Shown piece after piece: positions 56,475-64,000 of a DNA stretch of 64,000 nt (positions within the stretch are counted from its first letter, which is position 1; every line of letters begins with the position of its first letter). Where the stretch lies: NCBI RefSeq assembly GCF_002797875.1, contig NZ_PGFC01000007.1, positions 1-64,000 on the forward strand, written 5' to 3'. This DNA comes from Pseudoscardovia suis. GTDB lineage: Bacteria; Actinomycetota; Actinomycetes; Actinomycetales; Bifidobacteriaceae. The notes under the pieces are model-generated. The model did not search any database, had not been told where the DNA came from, and saw only the letters and a list, made by a program, of their open reading frames with translations. The translations under genes and the position numbers were made by a program.

Positions 56475-57101
56475 CTAGTACACGAGCGCCTTCAAACCAT
56501 TCACGCTCACCGCATCCCACTCCGCAGCAACACGCTTCGCATCATCACGCTCATGACCCGCACCAGCCGGACGGCCCAACGCCCCCTCACCACGCGAAGC
56601 CTCCACAAGCGCAAACAAACGACGCGCCAAACCCGCATCACCCTGCATCGCCAACGCCATGTCAATCAAACGATCCTCAGGCGCATCCGAATCAAAACGC
56701 TCCACAAGCTGCACAAACTGCTGCATGCGACGACGCGGCTTCACCTCCGTCAACACCGCCGCCACAGCCATCTCATCATTCGACCCCGACTCAGCGACAA
56801 GCTTCGCAACAGGCAGATAACCGTCACGCAAAGCATCCACCACGCCAAGCAGACTCCGCACAGCCGCAGCCGGAACAGTCGGACGATCGGAACGACGCTT
56901 GTTCGGCGCACGCCCCTGCTTCACCTTCGGCTCGCCGCCCGCCTTCTTCACAGCACGCTCATCCACCGCATCCGGCACGACGTTCAACGCAGGGAAACGA
57001 GTGTCGCCCTCCACCTTCGTCACACCATCAGCATCCACCGTCTCGTCATGACGCACCGCATCCGAAACACCGGCAGCCGGTTCATTCGAAAACCAAGACA
57101 T
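56475..57101 (-). CDS. Hypothetical 208-aa protein
   Basis: MSWFSNEPAAGVSDAVRHDETVDADG, a basic middle (VKQGRAPNKRRSDRPTVPAAA), then helical repeats (VRSLLGVVDALRDGYLPVAKLVAESG...RRRMQQFVQLVERFDSDAPEDRLIDMALAMQGDAGLARRLFALVE). Soluble, helical and possibly DNA-binding. ATG 57101 follows GAAAGGATTGG. It is divergent from the transfer operon across the T-poor region. Family unknown. Confidence 0.65.
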   Translation of the reverse strand: MSWFSNEPAAGVSDAVRHDETVDADGVTKVEGDTRFPALNVVPDAVDERAVKKAGGEPKVKQGRAPNKRRSDRPTVPAAAVRSLLGVVDALRDGYLPVAKLVAESGSNDEMAVAAVLTEVKPRRRMQQFVQLVERFDSDAPEDRLIDMALAMQGDAGLARRLFALVEASRGEGALGRPAGAGHERDDAKRVAAEWDAVSVNGLKALVY

Positions 57102-57294
57102 GATCCAATCCTTTCAACAAGCAAACGGTTGATGTCATGCACCATCATACCCGGTGTGCGCCATCCGCGCACGCCCGCCGTCCGCCGTGCCACTTGCACG
57201 CTCGTGCCTTCGCGCATGTTTTCCGACACACCTTGCGCGGGGGCATGCGCGCTCACCGTTTTGACCGCATCGACATTGCATCGCAATCCTTCGT

Positions 57295-57650
57295 CCTCTC
57301 GCAAACCCCGAACGGAAAAACAAACGACCACAAGCAAAACCCCAAGCAAAAAGCAAACACCGCAACAACCACACAAACACACGACATCGCAATCACAATC
57401 AGACACACCCCGAGCCAAGCAACACAAGCAAGCACAATCAGCAAGCCAGCACAAGCAGAAACCCCAAACGCAGTACGAACAACAATCCAGCCAAACACAA
57501 AAAACAAGACAAGCAGACACAAACGCACAAAAACGCCCCCACGCAAACAAAAACAAGCAAAACAACACAACCAGACAGACAAAACGCCCAAGAAAAACAG
57601 TACTGAAATGCCTGACACAAGAAAAGACAACACAACCAATGTAAGATAAG
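57295..57650 (+). promoter_or_regulatory. Long T-poor, A/C-rich leader before the transfer operon
   Basis: From 57300 to 57600 the plus strand holds fewer than a dozen T and few G. No RNA structure can form there. No credible gene is in 57102-57742: frames on the minus strand are simply hydrophobic because of the base bias. The tract may be an unstructured 5' leader, a Rho-loading site, or part of oriT; 55580-55656 has the same bias. Confidence 0.6.
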
Positions 57651-57742
57651 ACAAGAATTCAATCCCAAAGGCGAAAATCGCGTGCAACGTCTAGGTGCCA
57701 AACCACCCGAAACCACCCGATTCCGCCAAACCCGGAGGACTC

Positions 57743-58891
57743 ATGGTCGTTTTCGTGTCAGGTTACGGTCAATTGCTGACCGAAGTCACCCGGCTCCTGC
57801 CAGCAGGCACCGGCATCCCGCCCGTCGGAAACGACCCCGGGGAGCAAGCCCGGTGGCTCGAGCACCACCCCGTTCCCCCCGGACGGCATGGTGCGATGCT
57901 CACCGACCAGCCCGCCCTATGGCAACCGGCGCAGCAAGCCGGATGGCGCGTCTACTGGTGCAGCCCCGACCAGCCGCCCATGGGGACCGAACCCCTGCCC
58001 GGCAAGGCGCTGGCCATGACACTGGGCGCGTTCATCCGCCTGTTCTGGGACGTTGACATAGCCGACACGCGGGTGGTCGCGGACGTCATGACCGGGCACG
58101 CCAGACGCTCCGGGAGCATACTGTTCGTGACGAGCTGCACGGGTGGCGTCGGCAAAAGCGTCACCAGTCGCAGGCTCGCGGAACGCGCAAGCCGACAGGT
58201 GCCGACACTGCTCGTGGATGGCAACATGCTCCAATCATCGCAACGCAGTTTCTTCGATCCCGCGCGCACCCGGACGCTGCGCACCATCTACGAGTGGAGG
58301 GGTGGAAACCCCACGCGCGGAGCGAACCAAGGCAAGACCCTCCATGTGCCTTACGACGTGTGTTTCGCACCACCACCCGGCATGACCGTCACGTGGGACG
58401 AGTACGTCGAGTACGTGCGCGCAGCACGCCGCGCATGGGGGTTCATAATCATCGACCTTGACCGTGTGAGCGCCGTGGACTTCACCCGACCGGGCACCGC
58501 CGCACACGATTTCCTCCTGCCCCTCTCCCATGAAGGCGCGCACATCCTGTTCATCGTGAAAGCCGGAGTGCAGACGCAAGGTGATGCGGTCGGATTGCTG
58601 AGCGCACTACCGCAGACAGGCATCGACCCGCAGCAGGTCGGAGTGAAGGACACCATTCCCGAAGGCATGAGGCAAGCCGATTGGAAACGCATCGACTGGA
58701 CGCGGTGGGCGACATGGCTGGGCGTGGAATTCCAATCCCATGAAGCGGGTATGCGCATCGCCGCAGGGGAATCCGGGTGGAACGACCCGGGGTTGGACAG
58801 GACACGCGAGAAAGTGCTCGACTGGGCGTTGCCCGGCATGGGTTTCGACCCTGATCGGGTGAAGGAGAAAGCGAAAGGATGGAAACTGTGA
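57743..58891 (+). CDS. MinD/ParA-superfamily ATPase of the transfer operon
   Basis: 382 residues. N-terminal domain without a known motif (1-125), then SILFVTSCTGGVGKSVTSRRLAERA (Walker A variant TGGVGKS, about 130-140), LLVDGNMLQSS, and FIIIDLDRVSAVDF (Walker B). This is a SIMIBI ATPase related to MinD/CpaE/TadZ rather than a partition ParA. ATG 57743 follows GGAGG. It is the first gene of the coupled transfer operon; may position the transfer machine. Confidence 0.75.
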   Translation: MVVFVSGYGQLLTEVTRLLPAGTGIPPVGNDPGEQARWLEHHPVPPGRHGAMLTDQPALWQPAQQAGWRVYWCSPDQPPMGTEPLPGKALAMTLGAFIRLFWDVDIADTRVVADVMTGHARRSGSILFVTSCTGGVGKSVTSRRLAERASRQVPTLLVDGNMLQSSQRSFFDPARTRTLRTIYEWRGGNPTRGANQGKTLHVPYDVCFAPPPGMTVTWDEYVEYVRAARRAWGFIIIDLDRVSAVDFTRPGTAAHDFLLPLSHEGAHILFIVKAGVQTQGDAVGLLSALPQTGIDPQQVGVKDTIPEGMRQADWKRIDWTRWATWLGVEFQSHEAGMRIAAGESGWNDPGLDRTREKVLDWALPGMGFDPDRVKEKAKGWKL

Positions 58892-60138
58892 GCGGCATGA
58901 CGGAACGACCGTGGACCGGGTTCTTCGATCCTGCGGACAAGAGGCTCTACGCTTACGATTCCGACGTGGACTGGTGGCGGGCAAGCCACATGGCGACCCT
59001 CGAAAAACCCGTGAAGGTCGCCGCCCGCGACGGCAACGAATGGATGATGCCGTACTGGAAGGTCGCGGAAGCAATGGTACGCGACCAACCCGAAACCGTG
59101 GACGCGATCATCAGCAGCCTGTTCGCCTGGAGGACGGCGACGGTCAGCCAGTTGCGCGCCGGATTGTGCGACATGCCATTGCCCGCGTTCAACCGTCACG
59201 AACCCGGACTGTGGGGTGCGCTCAACCGGCTTGGCATCATCAACGTCGGGTTCAGCCGGAGGGAACGCATCGAGGGAATCACCCTCCCCCAAGTGTGGGT
59301 CGGTGTCGGTGATGATGCGAAACTCGTACGCCGTGTCCTCGACTACATCGGGCAGGGACGCCCATGGCTGGCGCAGGTGATGACCTCCACATTGTGGCGT
59401 GCCATGCACACGCACGCACGGCATAACACGTTCGCCGCGCACGTCGGCCTGACAGCATGCCGTGACACGCGCGTCAGGCTCACCGCAGGCGACGGTTGGG
59501 GCGCGTTCCGTCTCATCGACCCGCAGGCCACACGCGAATCAGGGTCGCATGCGGCGGCAGGCATGGACACGGTGATGCTCACCCGGGACAATGTGCTCGC
59601 AGGCATCGAAGTGCAGACCACGGCGTCGGAAACGTTCATGCGGAAACTCGAAAGGTGGGCGCGTTTCCTCGCGTTCAGTCCCATGGAACGCCGTGGCATG
59701 CTGTGCGTCTGGCTGTTCGTGCAATCCCGTGCGGCGGACGCTTACCCGAACTTCCTCCCTGTGGTGCATGCGCTTTCCGGCATGCCGGAGATGACGGCCG
59801 GTGACCCGGATGTGGCGAGCCGCATGGGGTGGGCGACATGGGAGGAATGGTATGATCACGGGACGCCCACCGCGCATTGGGGCGAGTACACGGACATGCG
59901 CGGCATGCGGCGCAGCGTCTTCGACCCCATGTGGAAGGAACACACGCCCCGGCATGTGAACGGTGTGAAAGCCGTACAGGACTGGGGGTGGCGTTTCATG
60001 CGTGACGAAATGCTCAGGATCTACGGGTGGGACATGAGCGGCTGGGCGTTCCCCCCGGACATGCGCGGAGGCTTCCACGGTTTCACACCGCATGTCGTGA
60101 CGCCCGGTGAAACGGATACGCCGGAGGCAGCCATATGA
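58888..60138 (+). CDS. Replic_Relax-like transfer protein
   Basis: 416 residues. Winged-helix-like region (about 70-115: AIISSLFAWRTATVSQLRAGLCDMPLPAFNRHEPGLWGALNRLGIINVGF) and a later GIEVQTTASETFMRKLERWARFLAF. This resembles the replication-relaxation family found in actinobacterial conjugative plasmids, where it may help the relaxase or origin processing. GTG 58888 overlaps the upstream stop (GTGA), with GAAAGGATGG before it. Confidence 0.6.
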   Translation: MSGMTERPWTGFFDPADKRLYAYDSDVDWWRASHMATLEKPVKVAARDGNEWMMPYWKVAEAMVRDQPETVDAIISSLFAWRTATVSQLRAGLCDMPLPAFNRHEPGLWGALNRLGIINVGFSRRERIEGITLPQVWVGVGDDAKLVRRVLDYIGQGRPWLAQVMTSTLWRAMHTHARHNTFAAHVGLTACRDTRVRLTAGDGWGAFRLIDPQATRESGSHAAAGMDTVMLTRDNVLAGIEVQTTASETFMRKLERWARFLAFSPMERRGMLCVWLFVQSRAADAYPNFLPVVHALSGMPEMTAGDPDVASRMGWATWEEWYDHGTPTAHWGEYTDMRGMRRSVFDPMWKEHTPRHVNGVKAVQDWGWRFMRDEMLRIYGWDMSGWAFPPDMRGGFHGFTPHVVTPGETDTPEAAI

Positions 60139-60686
60139 CCATGGGACACGACTACCGTCCCGGCATCAGGGAAAGCCGCGTGGCTAAGGAAACCAACCGT
60201 CGCATACGTCTCGCTGTCCTCGCGCAAGCCGCACGCCTCGTGGACGAAGGGCATTTGGACAAGGTGCTTCCCATGCTCATCGCAAACTATGCGAACGATC
60301 CGAAACGCATCGGGCAGATTCATCTCATCCAGCTTGACGAAGCCATGTTCGGCACACAGTACATTACGGCGAAACGATGGGTGCGGCGTATGCGGGAACG
60401 CCTCCACGACACGACGCATCTCACGGACGGCAGGCTCGACATCGCGTGGGCGTTGGACACGCAGGAGCATACGGTGCGCATGACCCTGTGGCTGTGGATG
60501 CTCGCGGAAAGGGAGAAGCTCACAGCCTTCCGCGTGCCCGGCGGATTCCCGTACAGCCTCATCTACGACAATTGGGATCCCGCTTACGACGAGTACGCGC
60601 AACAGGCGGATGACACGGATTGGGATGACGACGAGCCGGACACGGACGGCACCATGGACGACACGGATTGGGAGGCTCGCGGCTGA
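60135..60686 (+). CDS. Hypothetical transfer operon protein, 183 aa
   Basis: MTMGHDYRPGIRESRVAKETNRRIRLAVLAQAARLVDEGHLDKVLPMLIANYANDPKRIGQIHLIQLDEAMFGTQYITAKRWVRRMRERL: helical, basic first half, very acidic C-terminus. ATGA overlap upstream and TGATG overlap downstream. Unknown family; co-translation ties it to the coupling ATPase. Confidence 0.7.
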   Translation: MTMGHDYRPGIRESRVAKETNRRIRLAVLAQAARLVDEGHLDKVLPMLIANYANDPKRIGQIHLIQLDEAMFGTQYITAKRWVRRMRERLHDTTHLTDGRLDIAWALDTQEHTVRMTLWLWMLAEREKLTAFRVPGGFPYSLIYDNWDPAYDEYAQQADDTDWDDDEPDTDGTMDDTDWEARG

Positions 60687-63262
60687 TGGACAGCAGGACG
60701 AAAGCATGGCATCGGGTGACGCGCACCCTCCTCACGTTGGACGAAGACCAGGCGCGAACACGCGCCAACACGGCAAGCGCGCTCATGGCCGGCACGACCC
60801 TCCTATTGACACGCACGGGAAGCCAACCACCCGAGGAATGGTTGTACGGGGAGACGGAGCAAGTGGAGAAAGCCGGCAGGCTCATCGGCTTCCAAACGAC
60901 CCGTCTGGAGGATGATGCCTATCCGCCGCTCCCACCGGCCGTGGGACATGCACGGCATGCGACCGTCCCATGGCGTGCCCGTCTCAACAGTGTGAACGGA
61001 TTGGAGAAAATCCGGGAACGCGGAAGCGAACTGAGACGCAGCGTGGAAACACTCATGCCACCCGACTCGTATGTGAGCGTCACCATGCGCCGGCGCGGCC
61101 TATTGGAACAATCACGCATCCGCGACTGGGTGGCGGACGAAGGCAACACCGTGGAGGATGAGAACGACTTGGTGAAAGCGAACGCCTTGTGCGCGCGCAT
61201 CACCACCGGGTGCGCTGACCCGAATCAGGCGAAGGGATTCGCGGCGAACGTCGGACAAGCGGTCAGCAGTCTGAGCGACATGGGTGAGAAGACGAGCCTG
61301 CCGTGTGCGGGACTGCCCGCCGCCCTCACTCTGGGGGGAATGCTGTGCGTGCTGCTCACGGTGTGCGCGCCATGGGGGCGGAAGCCCATGCTCATCCCCT
61401 TGGCGTTCTCCCTCATCCACTTGCTTGTGACAGGCGTGATGCGTCTCATGGGCGTACACCCGTCCGATTGGTGGATCCTCCCACCACTATTGCTCGCAGG
61501 AGCGGTCATGCTGGGTGTCGCATGGACGCCACCCATCTGGCTTCCCCTCCCCCTGCTTCCTTTCCTCTTGTTCGCAGTATTCCGATGGTCGAGGCGCAGC
61601 CTGTGGGATGACATCATGGAACGCCCCCGCACACGCATCACCCCTCCAAGCCATCGCAAGGCTGCGGGCAGTGACAAGGAGACACGGCTCGGCATGCTTG
61701 ACATGAGGAGACAGGTCGAGGATTACCCGTTGCAACGCAGTACGCTGATCCTCCCGCCCGGCATCGTGACGAGCCTCGCGCTGCCCGTGGATGACAGTGT
61801 CGCGGCACGCCAGGAAACACATCCAGTGCCGGACGTGCTCTCCCACGACGGCGTGCCGTTGGGAACCGACCAGACGGGACGCACCGGGCATATTCCCGCC
61901 GACCAACTGTACAAGGGTGTCGCCATCACCGGCGAACAGGGCAGCGGCAAAAGCGTCCTCACCTACGGTTTCATGCAATGGGCGTTGGCGCACCGGGATG
62001 ACACTCCCGGCAGCATCTGGGGACAAGATAGCAGTGTCATCGACTTCGCCATGAAGGACGATCATGCTATCACGGCGATGAACCGCTGGCATGCCAAGCA
62101 CGGCACGCCATCATCCCGCACCGTCACCTACTTGGCGGACGAACGGTATGCGACGCTCGACATGTGCGGCTTGTTGGATGGGTTGGATGCGGCGCGCACC
62201 GCGACAGGCATCGCAGCAGCCATGCAGTATTCGTTCGATGACGGCGATATCCGCAATGACTCCCTCGACGTGATAGCGAACGCGATGACGATAGCCATCA
62301 CAGCGACACGCTACCAGTTGGCGCACGGCAAGCTCACCAGTCACTCGCCCGACCAACCCCTGCCATTGGGGGAACGCATCCGCCGCCTGTCACAGGACAC
62401 GGAATGCTTCGGCTGCGAACAAGCGCACGAACAGAAAAGCCCCATCGGATGGGCACTCATGGCCTTGTGCGGGTCGGACGGACAGGTGGGAAGCGCACGC
62501 GCATTAGGCAAGGTGATGCGCGCCCTCGCAGTGGAACAGCCGTGCGACGACACGGTTCAGGCTGCGCGCGCCGCCGAACAGTTGTACGGGCGTCCGGACA
62601 GCAAGGGTCGCAACACGGTGAACGACCGCACGCTGTTGGAAAGGACGAACGCGAGCCGCAACAAGGTACGCCAGTTCATGGCATGCGAACACGTGTTCAC
62701 GCCACGCCGCGGCAAACTCACATGGCGTGGACTGCTGGGCACTCCCGGCGAATACCATGTCGTGCTCGCCCCGCATGACGGGCGGAGCCTGCCGGAACGC
62801 ATGGACAGGATACTCGGCGCATGGCTCATGTACCGCATGTGGAACACGATGACGGGCATGTGCCAAGGCTGGCAGGCGCAAGGCAGGCATGTGATGCTTG
62901 TATGCGACGAGCTGAGCATGCTTGCGAACTCGGACGACCGCATACTATGCCAGTTGCATGAGCAGGGCAGGTCGTTCGGCCTGATCCTCGTGTTCGCCAC
63001 GCAGTACGTACAGCAGTTCTCACCGGGGCTGATGCGCAGTTTCACCGGGTACGGCACGTATGTGACGTTCAACACGAGCGACCCGGAGGTCGCGCAGACA
63101 GCCGCAGACAGGTTGACGGATTCGGATGGCGCGGACGGGTGGACGCGGGGCGCGGTGGTGAACCTTCCGGCTCATTGGGCTGCGGTGAGGACGCGCACCG
63201 TGGAGCAGACGCAGCCGTCGTTCCTCGTGCACGTGCATGATTTCGAATCCGACCCGGCTTGA
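60686..63262 (+). CDS. VirD4/TraG-type coupling protein (T4CP)
   Basis: 858 residues. N-terminal helical domain, membrane helices at about 208-300, Walker A AITGEQGSGKSVLTYGF (about 410-425), and Walker B VMLVCDELSMLANSDD (about 735) followed by LHEQGRSFGLILVFATQYVQQFS, the Q-rich strand typical of VirD4/TcpA ATPases. It feeds the relaxase-DNA complex into the channel. The TGATG overlap with the previous gene sets ATG 60686. Confidence 0.9.
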   Translation: MDSRTKAWHRVTRTLLTLDEDQARTRANTASALMAGTTLLLTRTGSQPPEEWLYGETEQVEKAGRLIGFQTTRLEDDAYPPLPPAVGHARHATVPWRARLNSVNGLEKIRERGSELRRSVETLMPPDSYVSVTMRRRGLLEQSRIRDWVADEGNTVEDENDLVKANALCARITTGCADPNQAKGFAANVGQAVSSLSDMGEKTSLPCAGLPAALTLGGMLCVLLTVCAPWGRKPMLIPLAFSLIHLLVTGVMRLMGVHPSDWWILPPLLLAGAVMLGVAWTPPIWLPLPLLPFLLFAVFRWSRRSLWDDIMERPRTRITPPSHRKAAGSDKETRLGMLDMRRQVEDYPLQRSTLILPPGIVTSLALPVDDSVAARQETHPVPDVLSHDGVPLGTDQTGRTGHIPADQLYKGVAITGEQGSGKSVLTYGFMQWALAHRDDTPGSIWGQDSSVIDFAMKDDHAITAMNRWHAKHGTPSSRTVTYLADERYATLDMCGLLDGLDAARTATGIAAAMQYSFDDGDIRNDSLDVIANAMTIAITATRYQLAHGKLTSHSPDQPLPLGERIRRLSQDTECFGCEQAHEQKSPIGWALMALCGSDGQVGSARALGKVMRALAVEQPCDDTVQAARAAEQLYGRPDSKGRNTVNDRTLLERTNASRNKVRQFMACEHVFTPRRGKLTWRGLLGTPGEYHVVLAPHDGRSLPERMDRILGAWLMYRMWNTMTGMCQGWQAQGRHVMLVCDELSMLANSDDRILCQLHEQGRSFGLILVFATQYVQQFSPGLMRSFTGYGTYVTFNTSDPEVAQTAADRLTDSDGADGWTRGAVVNLPAHWAAVRTRTVEQTQPSFLVHVHDFESDPA

Positions 63263-63365
63263 TTTTACCGTGCGGGCAGGCTGTAACACCCGGTTTCCGT
63301 AGTATTGTTGGTGGTGTGCAAGGTGTCTTGCATTTCCTTGTTTCCTTGAATGATTGGAGTCGATC

Positions 63366-63755
63366 ATGGGTATGGTTTCGAATGCCGCGCTTGGAGTCAC
63401 GGCGAAGACGATGGTGATGGCCGGCGGTTCGGGTGGCGATGTCAGCAATCTGAAAACCACGTACGATAAGTTCTTCGGGAGTTTCTGGACCAACGGCATC
63501 GGCCAGTTCCTCAAGACCGTCATGGCTCTCGTCGCGATCGTCCTCGCAGCCATGCTCATCCTCGCGCTCATCATGAAGGCAATGGGCAAGCAGAATCAGC
63601 TCGTCATGCAATATTCCAACGGCAAGACGATCTTCTTCACCATCCTCTTCATCCTCATACTGCTCGCACCAACCCTCCTCGGTCCGGCGCTCGGAGTCGT
63701 GGACAAGCTCATCGACTTCCTCAACACGGACAGCAACAAGCTGCTCGGTAGCTGA
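63366..63755 (+). CDS. Type IV secretion membrane protein, VirB2-like
   Basis: 129 residues. GMVSNAALGVTAKTMVMAGGSGGD, then two membrane helices (about 47-73 and 86-110) separated by a short polar loop, and a polar end (DKLIDFLNTDSNKLLGS). Size and two-helix layout fit VirB2/TcpD-type small channel proteins in Gram-positive T4SS. ATG 63366 follows TTGGAG. The 103-base gap before it may hold a promoter (TAGTAT near 63300). Confidence 0.65.
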   Translation: MGMVSNAALGVTAKTMVMAGGSGGDVSNLKTTYDKFFGSFWTNGIGQFLKTVMALVAIVLAAMLILALIMKAMGKQNQLVMQYSNGKTIFFTILFILILLAPTLLGPALGVVDKLIDFLNTDSNKLLGS

Positions 63756-63812
63756 GACACGGGGCCACCGCCCCACACAAGGAGGACACGCCGCAACCAC
63801 AAGAAGGAACCC

Positions 63813-64000
63813 ATGGGATACTACGCGCCGCCAAGCGAAACAATGGACGACATCACCAGCGTCAGCTGCCCCGAACGCATGGAGAAAACCAACACCATAC
63901 GCCTGACGAAAAACACGGAGATACGCTCCAAAACCCTCCTGTTCCTCATCGGCGGTGCCGTCACGGGACTCCTCATAGCCATCCTCCTGTGGGGCGTCCT
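63813..64000 (+). CDS. T4SS membrane protein (3' partial)
   Basis: 62 residues visible before the window ends. A polar start (MGYYAPPSETMDDITSVSCPERMEKTNTIRLTKNTE) and then one hydrophobic helix (TLLFLIGGAVTGLLIAILLWGV). ATG 63813 follows AGAAGGAAC. It could be a PrgI/VirB3-like component; too short to decide. Confidence 0.6.
   Translation, partial: MGYYAPPSETMDDITSVSCPERMEKTNTIRLTKNTEIRSKTLLFLIGGAVTGLLIAILLWGV

Noticed and set aside
57253..57687. Very hydrophobic minus-strand frames (up to 144 codons)
   Set aside because: Any frame antisense to an A/C-rich tract reads Phe/Leu/Val/Cys; several frames are open together, with no ribosome site.
1..64000. tRNA or rRNA genes
   Set aside because: No cloverleaf with GTTCGA-type T loop and CCA-side pairing, and no rRNA-like segment was found on reading either strand.

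Overview
The window looks like part of a large, GC-rich actinobacterial conjugative plasmid (megaplasmid) or a closely related integrative conjugative element. Bifidobacterium or a near relative is the best guess. The reasons are high GC, GGAAAGG-type ribosome sites, many GTG/TTG starts, ATGA/GTGA gene overlaps, plasmid partition and transfer genes, a sortase pilus operon, a CAP/DUF5648 secreted protein, and no chromosomal housekeeping, tRNA or rRNA gene. The genus is an inference, not something read directly.

Left part (1-31 kb) is an accessory replication and maintenance region. It holds a phage-like recombination set: a DUF2815-like ssDNA-binding protein (1469-2254), a PDDEXK exonuclease (4477-5379) and an odd tandem RusA-like protein (5376-6428). 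It also holds a likely replication origin with nine 17-bp iterons (7787-8183) and further repeats up to 8491, a cytosine-5 methyltransferase split by an intein (11327-13564), a RepA_C-type initiator (20845-21789), a BRO-N/KilAC protein, and more than twenty small proteins of unknown role. Fifteen transcription units here share an almost invariant promoter: exact TTGACA, exactly 16 bp, then a TAxTGT-like -10 box. Seven of them share a leader as well. Three larger proteins (3447-4394, 17251-18762, 18759-19619) share an N-terminal HPR-x-P-x-GRFR-x-K tag plus a following module. One of them carries a papain-like (Tox-PL type) toxin domain and overlaps a possible immunity gene. This is the best candidate here for an undescribed effector system.

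Middle part: 31.2-34.6 kb is a defence and toxin-antitoxin island with HicBA, a Panacea-domain antitoxin paired with a PemK/MazF-like toxin, and an AAA ATPase coupled to a small protein. From 34.6 to 44.7 kb lies a sortase-dependent pilus operon: two large surface proteins, a backbone-like pilin and a class C sortase. At 45.2-46.1 kb an XRE repressor is coupled to an ImmA metallopeptidase. At 48.0-50.8 kb there is a restriction-modification pair, an AlwI-family endonuclease and a C5 methyltransferase.

Right part (51-64 kb) is the transfer and partition region. It contains a secreted HNH nuclease, a TcpC/VirB8-like protein, an RHH partner with ParA, SSB, a second initiator-like protein, and then a tightly coupled operon: a MinD/ParA-like ATPase, a Replic_Relax-like protein, a small protein, a VirD4/TraG coupling ATPase, and two small type IV secretion membrane proteins that run off the window. 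This operon is preceded by a 300-base leader almost free of T.

Non-coding elements that stand out are a pair of near-identical candidate small RNAs with their own promoters (23.6 kb and 30.9 kb, opposite strands), a C-rich-loop candidate sRNA at 52.3 kb, an orphan transcript ending in a good terminator at 47.3 kb, and at least six solo hairpins like the right ends of IS200/IS605 (TnpB) elements, without any transposase or TnpB.
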